A stretch of DNA of 64,000 bases from CAVSQX01 sp963730225. GTDB lineage: Bacteria > Planctomycetota > Phycisphaerae > Tepidisphaerales > Tepidisphaeraceae. A program made the translations under genes and the position numbers. The stretch lies in contig CAVSQX010000004.1 in NCBI GenBank assembly GCA_963730225.1, forward strand, positions 1,736,001-1,800,000, written 5' to 3'. This document shows positions 1 to 10,074 of the stretch, in pieces (positions within the stretch are counted from its first letter, which is position 1; every line of letters starts with the position of its first letter). Below the pieces are notes generated by a model. The model did not search any database. It was not told where the DNA came from and was given only the letters and a program-made list of their open reading frames with translations.

Positions 1-211
1 CGCGGTCGATCCTGGCCAGGAACGGCGTTCCGCAGTAGGAGACGCCGCGGCGAACGACACGCAGCGGGCAGGTTTCGCAGATTTGTGCGCGGGCGGCCCA
101 ATTGCCGGCGACGTCGCCCAGCCCCAGGCGACGAAGGCGAGCGGCGGCGGCGGCGGCCATGGCGCGGGAGATATCACGCAATCGATTCGGTGGGCAATTC
201 CAGCAGGGCAT
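1..211 (-). CDS. Hypothetical protein, N-terminal part only
   Basis: Only about the first 70 codons lie in the window; the gene runs off the left edge. The reading starts with MPCWNCPPNRL, passes an Ala-rich helix, and then shows CETCPLRVVRRG followed by SYCG. Two Cys pairs (CWNC and CETC) plus a further Cys suggest a small metal-binding protein, but I do not recognise a named family. A second in-frame ATG lies at 158-160. It sits 34 bases downstream of the sulfotransferase gene on the same strand and may share its transcript. No function is proposed. Confidence 0.5.
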   Translation of the reverse strand, partial: MPCWNCPPNRLRDISRAMAAAAAARLRRLGLGDVAGNWAARAQICETCPLRVVRRGVSYCGTPFLARIDR

Positions 212-245
212 GAAGGATATTATCGGCCGCGGCGGGGCGGGAGGA

Positions 246-1275
246 TCAATGGGCGCGGCGGCCGGACCAGTTGTAACCGCATTTGGCCATCATCTTGCGG
301 GTGAATCGCCAGATGGTGAGTTTTTGCAGCCAGTTTAGCTCGCGGCGCCAGGCATCGGCCTGGCCGGAGCGGAAGAAACCGGGCGGTTCGGCGGGTTTGC
401 CGACGGCGGCCATTTCTCCCCGCCGCGGAAACGGCGTGCCGCCGATGGACTTTTGTTTCTCGAAGGATTGATCGGCGACGATGGCGGCCAGTCGATCCTG
501 CGACAGCGGCAGGCCGACGTAGTTGAACAGCTGCGTGGCGCCTTGGATCGGGTCGGCCAGAAGATCCTCGTAAAACACTTCCAGGTACGATCCGCTGGGC
601 AGCGTTTGGCCAGTTTTGCGGGCAGCGGAGACGTGGCGAAACCAGGAAATGGCGGCCTGGGAGGCGGACATCGGGGCCCAGGTCCTGGCCCCATTTGTCG
701 TGGCGGGCGGCGAGCATGGAAGCGACCACGGCTCGACTGTCGCGGATGATGTGGATGAACCGGGCTTCGGGGAGGACGGAATGGATTTCCTCCATGTACA
801 AGGCATGACTGGGCGATTTTTCCACCAAAACGGCCGCGGAGGATTCGCGGGGTTCGAGGACAAAGGCCTGCATCGTCTTGCACCAGAGGGCGCGAATTTC
901 GTCGATGAAAGCCGACTCGGTCCAGTAGTTGGCCAATCCCGGCTGGCGTGTGCCCTGGCGTCCGAACTGAAAGTTCCGCAGGGCGGGCGCGAAGGCGACA
1001 AAAAAATTCGATTCGTGCCCTCCGCGGGCCGCGGGATGGGCCAGCAGCATTCGCTGAACCCAGGTGGTTCCGCTGCGCGGCGAGCCGACGATCATGATCG
1101 GCCGCGTCAGCACCCGTTGCACATCGGCCGGGAAATCGGTGTGTGGAGCGTCTCCCATCGCGCCAACTTCGACACGTGGCTCTTTTTCGATCACAGATAC
1201 CCAATCCACCCGCGGCGTCCCCAAACGGCCCACCTGAATGGACGTGGGCATACGAAACGAATCAACCAGTAGCAT
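246..1275 (-). CDS. Sulfotransferase family protein, apparent frameshift
   Basis: Predicted PAPS-dependent sulfotransferase (Sulfotransfer_3-like). The N-terminal frame carries the 5'-phosphosulfate loop VGSPRSGTTWVQRM and the 3'-phosphate motif IHIIRDSRAVVASM. After WGQDLGP this frame turns into Arg/Pro-rich nonsense. The expected continuation (MSASQAAISWFRHV, then YLEVFYEDLLADP) is in the next frame and ends at 246. Removing one base from the G/C run at 673-679 restores DLAPMSASQAA, the usual family pattern, so about 342 residues are recovered. This is either an assembly error or a recent mutation. The start is the first ATG; a second in-frame ATG 8 codons later is also possible. The substrate is unknown. 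Confidence 0.75.
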
Positions 1276-1373
1276 TTTCGGCCGGGAGGCGTCAATGGCT
1301 TAGCTTTTTACCGTGTCGAAGTGCTTTGGTTATCAGACATTGCCCCGGGCCGGCATTTTTGCCGCACATGGGG

Positions 1374-1401
1374 TTGACGCAACTGCCGATGGGGATAGCG
1401 T
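1374..1401 (+). promoter_or_regulatory. Possible sigma70-type promoter for the ABC exporter operon
   Basis: TTGACG at 1374-1379 is separated by 16 bases from TAGCGT at 1396-1401, ahead of the GTG start at 1429. The -35 box is good and the -10 box weak, so this is only a candidate. It lies in the 153-base gap between the divergent sulfotransferase and exporter genes. Confidence 0.25.
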
Positions 1402-1428
1402 AGTACGCTTTTCCGGAATTCGACCACC

Positions 1429-3411
1429 GTGATTTCGACCACTGCCGCCGCCAGTGCGCCCAAGCAATCCCGTCCCCGCAATCGGCCCGATGATCTGGCC
1501 CTGGACCAGATCAGCAACGGCCAACTCTTCGCCTGGATGTTCCGTTTCGTTCGGCCCGTCCTTGGCTACGTCAGCCTGGCGGCGGTTTATCTGACGCTGG
1601 GCGTGCTGGCGGAAGTTCAAACTACCAATCAAACCGGCCACGCAATCGATCAGATCCGCGGGTTGCACGTCGTCGCCGTTGCTTCGATCGGCTTCTGGAG
1701 CTGGATTTTCGGCCCCGATCCCCAGGCCGCCGCGCTTCGGCGGGTCGTCGGCATTCTCTTTGCGCTGGTCGTGATCTGGTCGGGCTTGCGATATCTGCGC
1801 GAAGTCGCCAACAGCAAATTCAGCATGAACATGGTCTTCTACATCCGGGAGGCCGTTTATGACCAATTGCAGCGAGTCGGGTTCGATTTTCACGACGCGC
1901 TTTCCTCCGGCCAGCTCATCAATCGCGCCCTGACCGATCTGCAAAATGTCCGCGGGTTTGTGCAGACCGCGCTGCTGGTGACGCTGGAAATTGTTCTGGT
2001 CGTCGGCGGATACATCGTGCTGCTTTTCACGCGCGATCGAACCATCGCGCTGCTTTCGCTGATCCCGCTGCCGCTGTGGACGTTTTACATTCTGCGCTTC
2101 AGCCGAAAGGTTCAACCCGCTGCCCGGGCCGCCATGGAGGCGGGCGATCGCAACATCGCCATTCTCACCGAAAACATCGCCGGCGTTCACGTCGTCAAAG
2201 CCTTTGCCACCGAGCAGCAGGAGATCGCCAAGTACCGCGCCAGTTGCGACGACTTTTTCCGCAAAACCATTCACCGCATCCGGCTCTTCGCCAACTTCAA
2301 ACCGATCATCGACGGCATCGCCCGCGCTTCCAATCTTTCGCTGGTTTACGCCGTCGCGGTGATGGTGATCGACCGCCGTCTGCACGTCGGTGATTTTCTG
2401 GTGATCCAACAGGCGATGCAGGCGATCCTCGGCCGGCTTCAGGCGGTGGCGCAGATCAACGACCAGTATCAAAACGCCATCGTCTCCTCGCGCCGGCTGT
2501 ACGAAATTCTGATGGCCCCGCCCGGAATTCCCGATCGCCCCGGCGCCAAGCCGCTTCTTCCCGGGCCCGGCGACGTTCGCTTCGAGCATGTGACCTTCGG
2601 CTACGATCCGGCCAGTCCGGTTCTGCGCGACATCAACGTCGAAATCAAAGGCGGCTCGGTTGTCGCCATCGTCGGGCCCACCGGCGGCGGGAAAACCACG
2701 CTGGTTAATCTCATCTCTCGATTCTACGAGCCGCAACAGGGCCGAATTCTCATCGACGGCGTCGATCTGCGCGACATCAAGCTCGACAGCCTTCGCAAGG
2801 AAGTCGCGGTTGTTTTTCAGGAGACCTATCTTTTTTCCGACACCGTCGAAGCGAACATCGCCTACGGCCGGCCGCATATCACCGGCGGGGAAGTGGAAGC
2901 TGCCGCGCGTCTGGCCCAGGCGCACGAATTTGTCGAGACGCTGCACAATGGATACCAAACCGTTCTGCGCGAGCGTGGAAGCAGCCTTTCGGGCGGGCAG
3001 CGGCAGCGGCTGGCCATCGCCCGCGCGATCCTCAGCAATCCCCGCCTGCTGGTTCTGGACGACGCCACCGCCTCGGTCGATCCGGAGACCGAAGATCTGA
3101 TTCGCCGCGGAATGAAATTCGCCATGCACGGCCGCACCACCTTCGTCATCGCCCATCGGCTCAGCACCGTCCGGGCCGCCGACATGGTTCTGGTTCTGGA
3201 GCGCGGCCGAATCACGCAGATCGGCACGCATGAGCAGTTGCTTCAGCAGGAAGGGCACTACCGCGACATCGCCGCCGCTCAGCTTTTCGGCGATCAACCG
3301 GTCGGCGAGCAAAGTCCGTCGCACATGGATCGCCTCCAGCTTCCCGGAGCGTTCACCGAAGGCCCCGAGCGCGATGAACTCACCGCCGATCTTCAGCCGG
3401 AGGGAAAATGA
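1429..3411 (+). CDS. ABC exporter subunit A (degenerate Walker B)
   Basis: Fused permease-ATPase of the type IV (B-family-like) ABC exporters, 660 residues. A six-helix membrane domain covers about residues 35-350 and the nucleotide-binding domain the rest. Walker A is GPTGGGKTT near residue 416, the signature is a canonical LSGGQ near 520, and the H-loop is VIAHRLST. Walker B reads LLVLDDATASVD, with Asp in place of the catalytic Glu near residue 545. The next gene overlaps by ATGA and has the complementary defect, so the two probably form one heterodimer. The start is GTG. The cargo cannot be read from sequence; lipids or drugs are typical for the family. Confidence 0.9.
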   Translation: MISTTAAASAPKQSRPRNRPDDLALDQISNGQLFAWMFRFVRPVLGYVSLAAVYLTLGVLAEVQTTNQTGHAIDQIRGLHVVAVASIGFWSWIFGPDPQAAALRRVVGILFALVVIWSGLRYLREVANSKFSMNMVFYIREAVYDQLQRVGFDFHDALSSGQLINRALTDLQNVRGFVQTALLVTLEIVLVVGGYIVLLFTRDRTIALLSLIPLPLWTFYILRFSRKVQPAARAAMEAGDRNIAILTENIAGVHVVKAFATEQQEIAKYRASCDDFFRKTIHRIRLFANFKPIIDGIARASNLSLVYAVAVMVIDRRLHVGDFLVIQQAMQAILGRLQAVAQINDQYQNAIVSSRRLYEILMAPPGIPDRPGAKPLLPGPGDVRFEHVTFGYDPASPVLRDINVEIKGGSVVAIVGPTGGGKTTLVNLISRFYEPQQGRILIDGVDLRDIKLDSLRKEVAVVFQETYLFSDTVEANIAYGRPHITGGEVEAAARLAQAHEFVETLHNGYQTVLRERGSSLSGGQRQRLAIARAILSNPRLLVLDDATASVDPETEDLIRRGMKFAMHGRTTFVIAHRLSTVRAADMVLVLERGRITQIGTHEQLLQQEGHYRDIAAAQLFGDQPVGEQSPSHMDRLQLPGAFTEGPERDELTADLQPEGK

Positions 3412-5249
3412 CAGCACAAAAACCCAAACCAGCTCCGGTGGATCAGGAGTGGGAAGAGACCAGGTACAAGCCGATCGACTTGAAGATGGTCCGCCGGCTC
3501 TTCACCTGGCTGACGCCGTACAAGCGGAAATACGTCACCGGTATCAGCATCGGAATTTTCGTCATCCTGGCGTGGAGCGTCGGCCCGTGGTTCGTCGGCC
3601 TGCTGGTGGATTACACAACGCATTACTTGCAAGGCAGCCTGGGGCCGGCGGTCGGGGCGTCGCAGGCGATGCGGCACATTCGGTGGATCATGCTGGCCTG
3701 GGGCGGAATTTTTGCGATGGCCACCATCGTCGATCGCATCCGCATCATCGTCATGACCACCGCCGGGGAAAGCGTGCAGTTCGATCTTCGCCGGGCGCTG
3801 TTCTCTCATCTCCAGTCGCTCTCGATGAGCTACTACGACCGCACCAAGCTCGGTCGAATCATCAGCCGCTGCACCAGCGACGTCGGCAGCCTCCGCGAAG
3901 TGAATGTCTGGGGAATCGACGCCATCATCATCAATGTCTCGCGCATTCTCATCGCCGCCGCCGCCATCGTCATCGGTTCCAGTTGGCGGCTTTTCCTGGC
4001 CATCGCCTGGCTGGGGCCGGTGATCTACATTCTCAACCGCATCTACCTTCGCCGAGCCGGCGTCGGTTACCAACTCGCCCGGGAAGGATTCACGCGCGTC
4101 AGCACCAATCTGGCCGAGAACATCACTGGCGTGCGCGTCGTCACCGCCTTCAATCGCCAAACTCCCAATCTGGAAGAATTCAATCGTCTACAGGACATCA
4201 ACACCGAAAACAACGTCGCCGTCGCCCGGCTCAACGGAATCTACCAACCCTCGCTGGGCGTCGTCGCCTTCATCGGCAAGGTGATCATCCTCGCCTACGG
4301 CGGATTTCTTGTCGTCACCCGGCCCGGCGTGGTTTCCGTCGGCAACGTCGTTTCCGCTTTCCTCTACTGGGATTTGTTCATGGACCCCATCATTCAAATG
4401 GGCGTCTGGTACAACAACTACATGCAGGCGATGGCCGGCGGCGAACGGCTGTTCGATCTGCTGGATACCAAGCCGGAGGTTTTTGATCTTCCCGATGCCC
4501 AACCGCTGCCGCGTGTTCAGGGACTGGTGCAGTTTCAAAACGTCACGTTCGGCTACAACGCCGCCCGCCCGGTGCTGCACGATATCACCTTCGACGCGCA
4601 TCCGGGCCAGATGGTGGCGCTGGTCGGCGCCACCGGCAGCGGAAAGAGCAGCATCATTTCGCTGATCGCCCGGTTCTATCAGCCGCAGCAGGGCCGCGTG
4701 CTGGTGGATGGGCACGACATCCGCCACGTCACGGCCGACAGCTTGCATCGGCAAATGGGGCTGGTGCTTCAGGTGAATTATCTGTTCACCGGCACGGTGA
4801 TGGAGAACATCCGCTACGTCCGTCCCGAAGCGAGCGAAGCGGACGTACTGGCCGCCGCACACGCCATCGGCAGCCACGATGTGATCATGAGCCTTCAGAA
4901 AGGGTATCAAACCGAAGTGGGGGAGCGCGGCGCGAGGATGAGTTTGGGGCAGCGGCAGATTATCTGCTTCACCCGGGCGTTTTTAGCCGACCCAAGAATT
5001 TTCATGCTGGACGAGGCGACCAGCGCCGTGGATACCGCCACCGAGCTGACCGTGCAGCGATCACTGGAAAAACTGCTGACCGGACGAACGACGTTCATCG
5101 TGGCTCATCGGCTCAGCACGATCATGGCGGCCGACATGATTCTGGTGATCGACGGCGGGCGCATCATCGAGCGCGGCACGCACCGCCAACTGCTGGCGGC
5201 GGAAGGGAAGTACGCGTTCCTCTACCAGCAATTCATTCGGCAGTCGTAG
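3408..5249 (+). CDS. ABC exporter subunit B (degenerate signature motif)
   Basis: Second half of the exporter, 613 residues, with the same permease-ATPase layout. Walker A is GATGSGKSS. Walker B is IFMLDEATSAVD with the catalytic Glu kept near residue 536. The signature motif is MSLGQ instead of LSGGQ near residue 511. In a head-to-tail dimer this MSLGQ would face the Asp-type Walker B of subunit A and make one dead ATP site, while LSGGQ of A and Glu of B make the live one. The start overlaps the stop of subunit A by four bases, which indicates translational coupling. The gene converges with the TPR membrane protein and overlaps its 3' end. Confidence 0.92.
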   Translation: MTAQKPKPAPVDQEWEETRYKPIDLKMVRRLFTWLTPYKRKYVTGISIGIFVILAWSVGPWFVGLLVDYTTHYLQGSLGPAVGASQAMRHIRWIMLAWGGIFAMATIVDRIRIIVMTTAGESVQFDLRRALFSHLQSLSMSYYDRTKLGRIISRCTSDVGSLREVNVWGIDAIIINVSRILIAAAAIVIGSSWRLFLAIAWLGPVIYILNRIYLRRAGVGYQLAREGFTRVSTNLAENITGVRVVTAFNRQTPNLEEFNRLQDINTENNVAVARLNGIYQPSLGVVAFIGKVIILAYGGFLVVTRPGVVSVGNVVSAFLYWDLFMDPIIQMGVWYNNYMQAMAGGERLFDLLDTKPEVFDLPDAQPLPRVQGLVQFQNVTFGYNAARPVLHDITFDAHPGQMVALVGATGSGKSSIISLIARFYQPQQGRVLVDGHDIRHVTADSLHRQMGLVLQVNYLFTGTVMENIRYVRPEASEADVLAAAHAIGSHDVIMSLQKGYQTEVGERGARMSLGQRQIICFTRAFLADPRIFMLDEATSAVDTATELTVQRSLEKLLTGRTTFIVAHRLSTIMAADMILVIDGGRIIERGTHRQLLAAEGKYAFLYQQFIRQS

Positions 5250-6734
5250 GGCGCTGTGATTGCGCCGCATGCCGATAGTTGCCGGCGATCTTTGGATCAT
5301 CCGGGGCCAACTCCGCGCCCGTGCCAGAGCCTGCAAGGCAGCGGACGGCTGGTTCTGACGCAGGAAAATCAACCCGAGGATGTTCCAGTTGTTCGCATTC
5401 ATCGGGTTGATTTGAGCGGCCCGCCGGCAGGCGGCGATCGCTTCGGTGGGATAGTCTTTGGCCAGTGCGTTGCCCAGGTTGCTCCAGCACATCCAACTGT
5501 TCGGATTCACTACCACGGCGTGGCGAAACAGGGTGATGCCGTTTTTCCATACTCGTGTTTGCAAATTTGTTTGCAGCGCCAGAACGACCAAAACCAACAC
5601 GACGGCCGTCGCAATCACCTTCCGCTGCGCTGAGTTCGCCGCCACGGCCAGGCGCGAAATGAACCCGGCGAAGGCCATGGCCGATCCGAACATGGCCAGA
5701 TAGAGATAGTGATCCGCCACCGTCGAGAACTGCTGAAAGTCGAAGCGAACGAACCCCAACACCGGCAGGAGGGCGGCGACAAAAACCGCGCCCGCCGCCG
5801 ACAGAACCGGCGCACGACGCCGCACGAGAACGCCGGCGATCGCCAGGGCAATCACGATCGCAGCTTCGGCGATTCCGATCGCGGCGGTCACGGTTGCCGG
5901 CGTGCGGCCGTAGTCGACGCCCATCGCTCCGGGCCAAAAAATCTTCCGCAGATAAAACAGCAGCGCGTCGACCGCTACGAGAAACCGATGTCCGGGCGGA
6001 TCCGTCACGGCATTGGCCGGCTGCGCTCGATTGGCGACGATTCCCAAGATAATCGCCACCACGATCCATGGCAGGAGCCGGCGTATCACGCGGCCCGGCG
6101 GGCAATCGAGCGTGAGCAGGGCCACTGCCGACACGGCCAACGGCCATCCAAGGACGGCGGCTTTGGCCAGCAGCGCTGCGGCAAACAAAATCGTCGAAAC
6201 GGCGGTGGTCCACCGGCCCCGAATGATCCAAACTCGCAGCGCCGCCAGGCAGAGCATTCCGCTAAACACGTCTTTCAATCCGGATACCCACGCCACGGCT
6301 TCGACCTGAAGCGGATGGACGGCAAAGATCGCCGCTCCGGCCGCCGCCGCCCAGGGGTCGCCGACGATTTTCCGCAGAAGCGAGAAAGCGAACAGCACCG
6401 CGGCCAGATGCACGAGCAGATTCACCGTGTGGAACGCATATGGATTCATGCGTGAGCCGTTTTCGTCGGCGTCGGGCAGGCGGGCAAAAGTCGCGACGGC
6501 CGCCCAGACGGTCTGCGTCAGCGGCATGTAGATGTCCATCTTCGGCGACGTCCAATGGGATTTCAGCGCGGCCCAGGTCGGCGGATCCAGGCCCGGATCG
6601 TGCGCGACGGTGTAGTAATCATCGAAGTTGGTGAAATCGCAGGTGAGGACGCGTCCAAACGCCGCCGCCGTCAGAGCCAGCAGCAGCAGGGGAAGGAATC
6701 GCACGAGCCGATCGGCGGAGCAAGCTTGCGGCAT
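5233..6734 (-). CDS. Polytopic membrane protein with C-terminal TPRs, apparent frameshift
   Basis: Multi-spanning protein with about ten hydrophobic helices followed by TPR units (SWMCWSNLGNALAKDYP, then NANNWNILGLIFL). The layout resembles the TMTC/PMT-like group of membrane glycosyltransferase-related proteins with TPR tails; activity is unproven. The luminal N-terminal piece has the DFTNFDDYYTV motif often seen in these proteins. Near 5313-5320 the frame leaves the TPR pattern. The natural end (ELAPDDPKIAGNYR, stop at 5233) is in another frame and is reached if one base is missing from the cgcgccc run. The start lies 7 bases after nuoA. The 3' end overlaps the convergent exporter gene by 17 bases. 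Confidence 0.65.
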
Positions 6735-6741
6735 CGAAGAA

Positions 6742-7179
6742 TCACGCCGGGCGCTGCACTTTCAACTGCGTGCTGGCGGCGGAGCGCACCCAATCGAGAT
6801 AACCAAATCGCCACAGATAGGCGAACCCCACCAGCAACACGCCGAAGAAGAAGAGCATGTCGACCAGGCCGGTCTGGCGGATTTGCAGCGCGCTCATCCC
6901 CACCGCCTTGCCGACGGCCGCGGCGTCGCCGTAGACGACGGCCCACGGGTAGAACAGCGCGACTTCCACATCGAACACGAGGAACACCAAGGCGACGATG
7001 TAGAAGCGCAGATCGAACTGCACCCAACTGCTGCCGATGGTCGGCTCGCCGCATTCGTAGACCGCCGATTTTTCAGGATTGGGGGCCTTGGGCCGCAGCA
7101 GAGCGCCGACCGCGAGATTGACGAAGACAAATCCAGCGCCCAGGGCGAAGAAAATGGTGATCGAAAGCAGGATTTCCAC
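6742..7179 (-). CDS. nuoA: NADH-quinone oxidoreductase subunit A
   Basis: Small membrane subunit of complex I (NuoA/ND3), 145 residues with three transmembrane helices. The diagnostic loop YECGEPTIGSSWVQFDLRFY precedes VFLVFDVEVALFYPW, the conserved acidic stretch of the second helix. The third helix is near residues 105-128. It takes part in coupling quinone reduction to proton pumping in the inner membrane. No other nuo gene is adjacent: upstream is a MazG-like gene and downstream a TPR membrane protein, which is unusual since nuoA normally heads the nuo operon. Confidence 0.93.
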   Translation of the reverse strand: MEILLSITIFFALGAGFVFVNLAVGALLRPKAPNPEKSAVYECGEPTIGSSWVQFDLRFYIVALVFLVFDVEVALFYPWAVVYGDAAAVGKAVGMSALQIRQTGLVDMLFFFGVLLVGFAYLWRFGYLDWVRSAASTQLKVQRPA

Positions 7180-7230
7180 GGGAGATCAGCGTAAACGGCC
7201 GGGCGGTGCGAGTCAAAAACGCCGCTCGGC

Positions 7231-7515
7231 TCATTTGTGTCCCTTTGGTCGCTTGGCGCCCAGATATTTTTTCGTCACGGCCGCGGTCAAATCGACGTCA
7301 TGGATGTTCGCCAGCGTGCAAAGCCAGGCCAGCACGTCGGCGAATTCTTCTTCCAGATTGGCGCGATCGTTGCCGTGCAGGGCGGTGGCCAATTCACCGA
7401 CTTCCTCGATGAACCACAGGAACGTTCCGGCGGCTCCGCGAGCGCGGTCGGCTTTTTCGTATCGCCGGGAAATGTGATTTTGAAAGCTGGACAGCGTGAG
7501 GTTGGAAATCTTCAT
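7231..7515 (-). CDS. MazG-like nucleotide pyrophosphohydrolase
   Basis: 94 residues, a single all-alpha MazG-type domain. The metal-binding pattern is visible as FIEEVGELATAL followed by LEEEFADVLAWLCTLANI, giving the usual ExxE...ExxD spacing. The family hydrolyses NTPs, often non-canonical or signalling nucleotides, to NMP and pyrophosphate; the substrate here is unknown. The start ATG lies 4 bases after the metalloprotease gene on the same strand, so the two are probably co-transcribed. The Lys-rich tail (AKRPKGHK) is short and probably disordered. Confidence 0.85.
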   Translation of the reverse strand: MKISNLTLSSFQNHISRRYEKADRARGAAGTFLWFIEEVGELATALHGNDRANLEEEFADVLAWLCTLANIHDVDLTAAVTKKYLGAKRPKGHK

Positions 7516-7519
7516 GCGA

Positions 7520-10066
7520 TCATTGTACCGCCATCGATTTTTCCATCTGCTGCTGCCACTGCGTGAGCATCGGAATGACCCGCTGCTCGCGATTTGCGCC
7601 CGCCTGATCGCCGGCCTTTTCGCACAGCTGTTGCATCAATTCATGAGCGTCAATGTCGTAGGGATCGATGTAAATCGCCCGCAGGGCGAAATGCTCGGCG
7701 TCGGCCAGGTCGTCTTGATCGCGGTACAGTCGGGCAATTCGCTTGGGATACGCATCGTCCTTGATGTCCACCCGGTGCAACGCCTGGAGCTGCTCGATCG
7801 CTTTGGGAGCATTATTCAACCGCAGATACAGCCCGGCCAGACGCCGGTGCGGAAGCTCGTCCATCGGCCGCAGCTGGGCGATCTGTTCCCACACTTCAAC
7901 GGCCTGATCGTACTGCCGGCCCTGCACCAGTTCGTCGCCCCGGGCTCGCAACTGCTCGTATTTCGCGGAGGTTTGCTCGTCGTATCCCCAGCCGGCGATC
8001 TGCTGGTCGGCCCATTTGGAAAACTCGGCGAAAATCTGGTCCTGCGATTTGCCAAGAATCTTCGGGAAAACATCTTCCTGATCGGCTCCGGCTTTGAACT
8101 GAGCCAGCATTTTCAGGATCGCATCGTGGCCGTAGGTTTTGTCCAGATACGTGCAAATCCAAAACGACTCGGCGTAGCCCAATTGCCGATCGATCGGCCG
8201 GCGCGGGCGGACGAACGCCCAGGTGAGGCGGTCCAGATCGAACAACTGATGCTTGCTTACCGCGTCGTACATCATCGGCACCCAGGCCCACTGAAGCGGG
8301 GCGTGCTCTTCCATCACGGCTAATCCTTCGGTCATCCAGTGAGGGATGCGATTGTCGGTGGCGGCGAGCGTGACGGTGTGCGTGAATTCGTGCCGCAGCA
8401 CCTGGCTCCAGTTGAATGTTCCCTGCGTGTTCTCCCCTTTGCGCGGAGCATCCAGAGCGATTACCCGGCCGGTGCAGGCCCCGACGGTTCCGATCCACGG
8501 CGAGCCGGTCGTCCGCACGCTGAACGCATCGTGCGTCGGAAAAACTTCGATGATCGTTTTTACCGGCGGCTCGGTTTTGTATTCGCCGGTCACCAGCGGA
8601 TAAATGCTCTCGAGATAATCCGGAAAATATTCCGGGATGACCGGATCCAGCTTGCCGTCGTATTCGACGATGAAATGCGCCGTCTCCTTGCGATCGAAGC
8701 CGGCTAGTTGATCCAGCAGCCGCAGATAATTTGTGGTCAGCAGATTGAACGGATCGAGTTGATGCGCGGCATCGAGTGTGGAGCGGGCCAAATCCTCATC
8801 GCCGCTTTGCGTGTAGAGCAATCCCAATCCGTTGCGCGGCTCGGTCCACCAGGGGGCCCGCTCGATGGCGACTTTGTACATCGCCTCGGCCCGCGGAAAC
8901 TGCCGCATCGCGCCGAGTTGCTCGGCCACCTCGAAATAGGCCGACGCATTTTGCGGATCGATTTTTTCGACCATCGCCAGCAGGGCCGACGTTTCCTTCT
9001 CGTGCAATTGCAGCGCCGCGCACGCCGCGGCCAATCCGATCGCCTCGATCGATCGCGGCCGCTGCTCAAGCACCCGCGCCACCAGATATCCGGCGTCTTG
9101 CGGAAGCTGCTCCCGCAGCAGGGTGCGAACCTCCAATAAATCGGCGACGATCGATGTGCCGTTCTCCCGGCGAATCGTCTCCACCACCGATTCGGCGGTG
9201 TCGAAATCAAAATCTTTCAGAGCCAGTTTCCCCAGCAGCGCCAGCGCGGTTGGATCGTTCGGATTCGCCGCCAGCGCCAGCTTCAACTCCTTCCTGGCGT
9301 CGTCGGCCTCATCGTGGGCGGCGTAATATTCCGCCGCCGCCACGTGCGCGGGCCAATACTGGCGATCGATCACGTCGTACGATTTGACGAACAAATCCAG
9401 AATCGTGTTGTGCAGGGCATCGTCGTTCTGATATTGGCCGTTGAGAATCGCCCATCGATCCAGCGCCCGGCCGAGCGTCGTCGCATCGTCGGCACTGTCG
9501 AAAAGTTTTTCGTGCTGACCGCGCCACTTGTTCAAGTAATCCTGCGGCGGGTCGACGAACCAGCCGTACTGGGCCCGGGCCGAAGCCAGGTCGCCGATTT
9601 CCGCGCAGAGCCGGCCCAGTTGAAAATGCCCCTGGAGGGAATCGGGGTGTTTTTGCAGAAATTCCCGCAACAGGGCGATGGCGGCGTCGGTGCGGCCCAA
9701 CTCATCCAGAACGGCGGCTCGATCCAACTGGGCTTTGGGCCGGTCGACCAGATTCGCATTGGACAGGAGCGCCAGCGCTTCCTCCAGCCGGCCCACGCCG
9801 CGCAAGGCGGTGGCGCGGATCATGTCCACATCCGGGCCATGGCCGTTTCGCAGGGTTTGAAGCGCCAGCTTGTATCGGCCGGAAAACGCCTGGGCGCGGG
9901 CTTGATCGAGTTGGTTGAAATACTGCGGATAGGCCAGCGGCGGGAGATCCTCGGGGGCGACGGCTTCGATCCACTTTCCCGGAACGGAATCGCCGGCGAA
10001 ATCCTCGGCTCGGACCGGGCAGGTCCAAATCAGGCAGAGAAAAAAAACAACGGCGATTGATCTCAC
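7520..10066 (-). CDS. Exported TPR protein with gluzincin (peptidase MA-type) domain
   Basis: 848 residues with an N-terminal signal peptide (hydrophobic core VVFFLCLIW, likely cleavage near PVRA). TPR-like helical pairs fill roughly residues 40-460. A metalloprotease domain follows, with HEFTH at 559-563 and the downstream Glu in PHWMTEGLA, the zinc ligands of the peptidase MA clan. A second TPR block covers about residues 700-830. It probably acts in the periplasm. It heads a reverse-strand run with mazG and nuoA. The short gap to the divergent aminotransferase gene contains a TATAAT on this strand, only about 9 bases before the ATG. Confidence 0.8.
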   Translation of the reverse strand: MRSIAVVFFLCLIWTCPVRAEDFAGDSVPGKWIEAVAPEDLPPLAYPQYFNQLDQARAQAFSGRYKLALQTLRNGHGPDVDMIRATALRGVGRLEEALALLSNANLVDRPKAQLDRAAVLDELGRTDAAIALLREFLQKHPDSLQGHFQLGRLCAEIGDLASARAQYGWFVDPPQDYLNKWRGQHEKLFDSADDATTLGRALDRWAILNGQYQNDDALHNTILDLFVKSYDVIDRQYWPAHVAAAEYYAAHDEADDARKELKLALAANPNDPTALALLGKLALKDFDFDTAESVVETIRRENGTSIVADLLEVRTLLREQLPQDAGYLVARVLEQRPRSIEAIGLAAACAALQLHEKETSALLAMVEKIDPQNASAYFEVAEQLGAMRQFPRAEAMYKVAIERAPWWTEPRNGLGLLYTQSGDEDLARSTLDAAHQLDPFNLLTTNYLRLLDQLAGFDRKETAHFIVEYDGKLDPVIPEYFPDYLESIYPLVTGEYKTEPPVKTIIEVFPTHDAFSVRTTGSPWIGTVGACTGRVIALDAPRKGENTQGTFNWSQVLRHEFTHTVTLAATDNRIPHWMTEGLAVMEEHAPLQWAWVPMMYDAVSKHQLFDLDRLTWAFVRPRRPIDRQLGYAESFWICTYLDKTYGHDAILKMLAQFKAGADQEDVFPKILGKSQDQIFAEFSKWADQQIAGWGYDEQTSAKYEQLRARGDELVQGRQYDQAVEVWEQIAQLRPMDELPHRRLAGLYLRLNNAPKAIEQLQALHRVDIKDDAYPKRIARLYRDQDDLADAEHFALRAIYIDPYDIDAHELMQQLCEKAGDQAGANREQRVIPMLTQWQQQMEKSMAVQ

Positions 10067-10074
10067 GGCCGGGT

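Noticed and set aside
1333..3417. Long open frame of 694 codons on the reverse strand
   Set aside because: It lies wholly antisense to the ABC exporter subunit, which has all family motifs; its own translation is Asp/Arg/Gly-rich with no domain.
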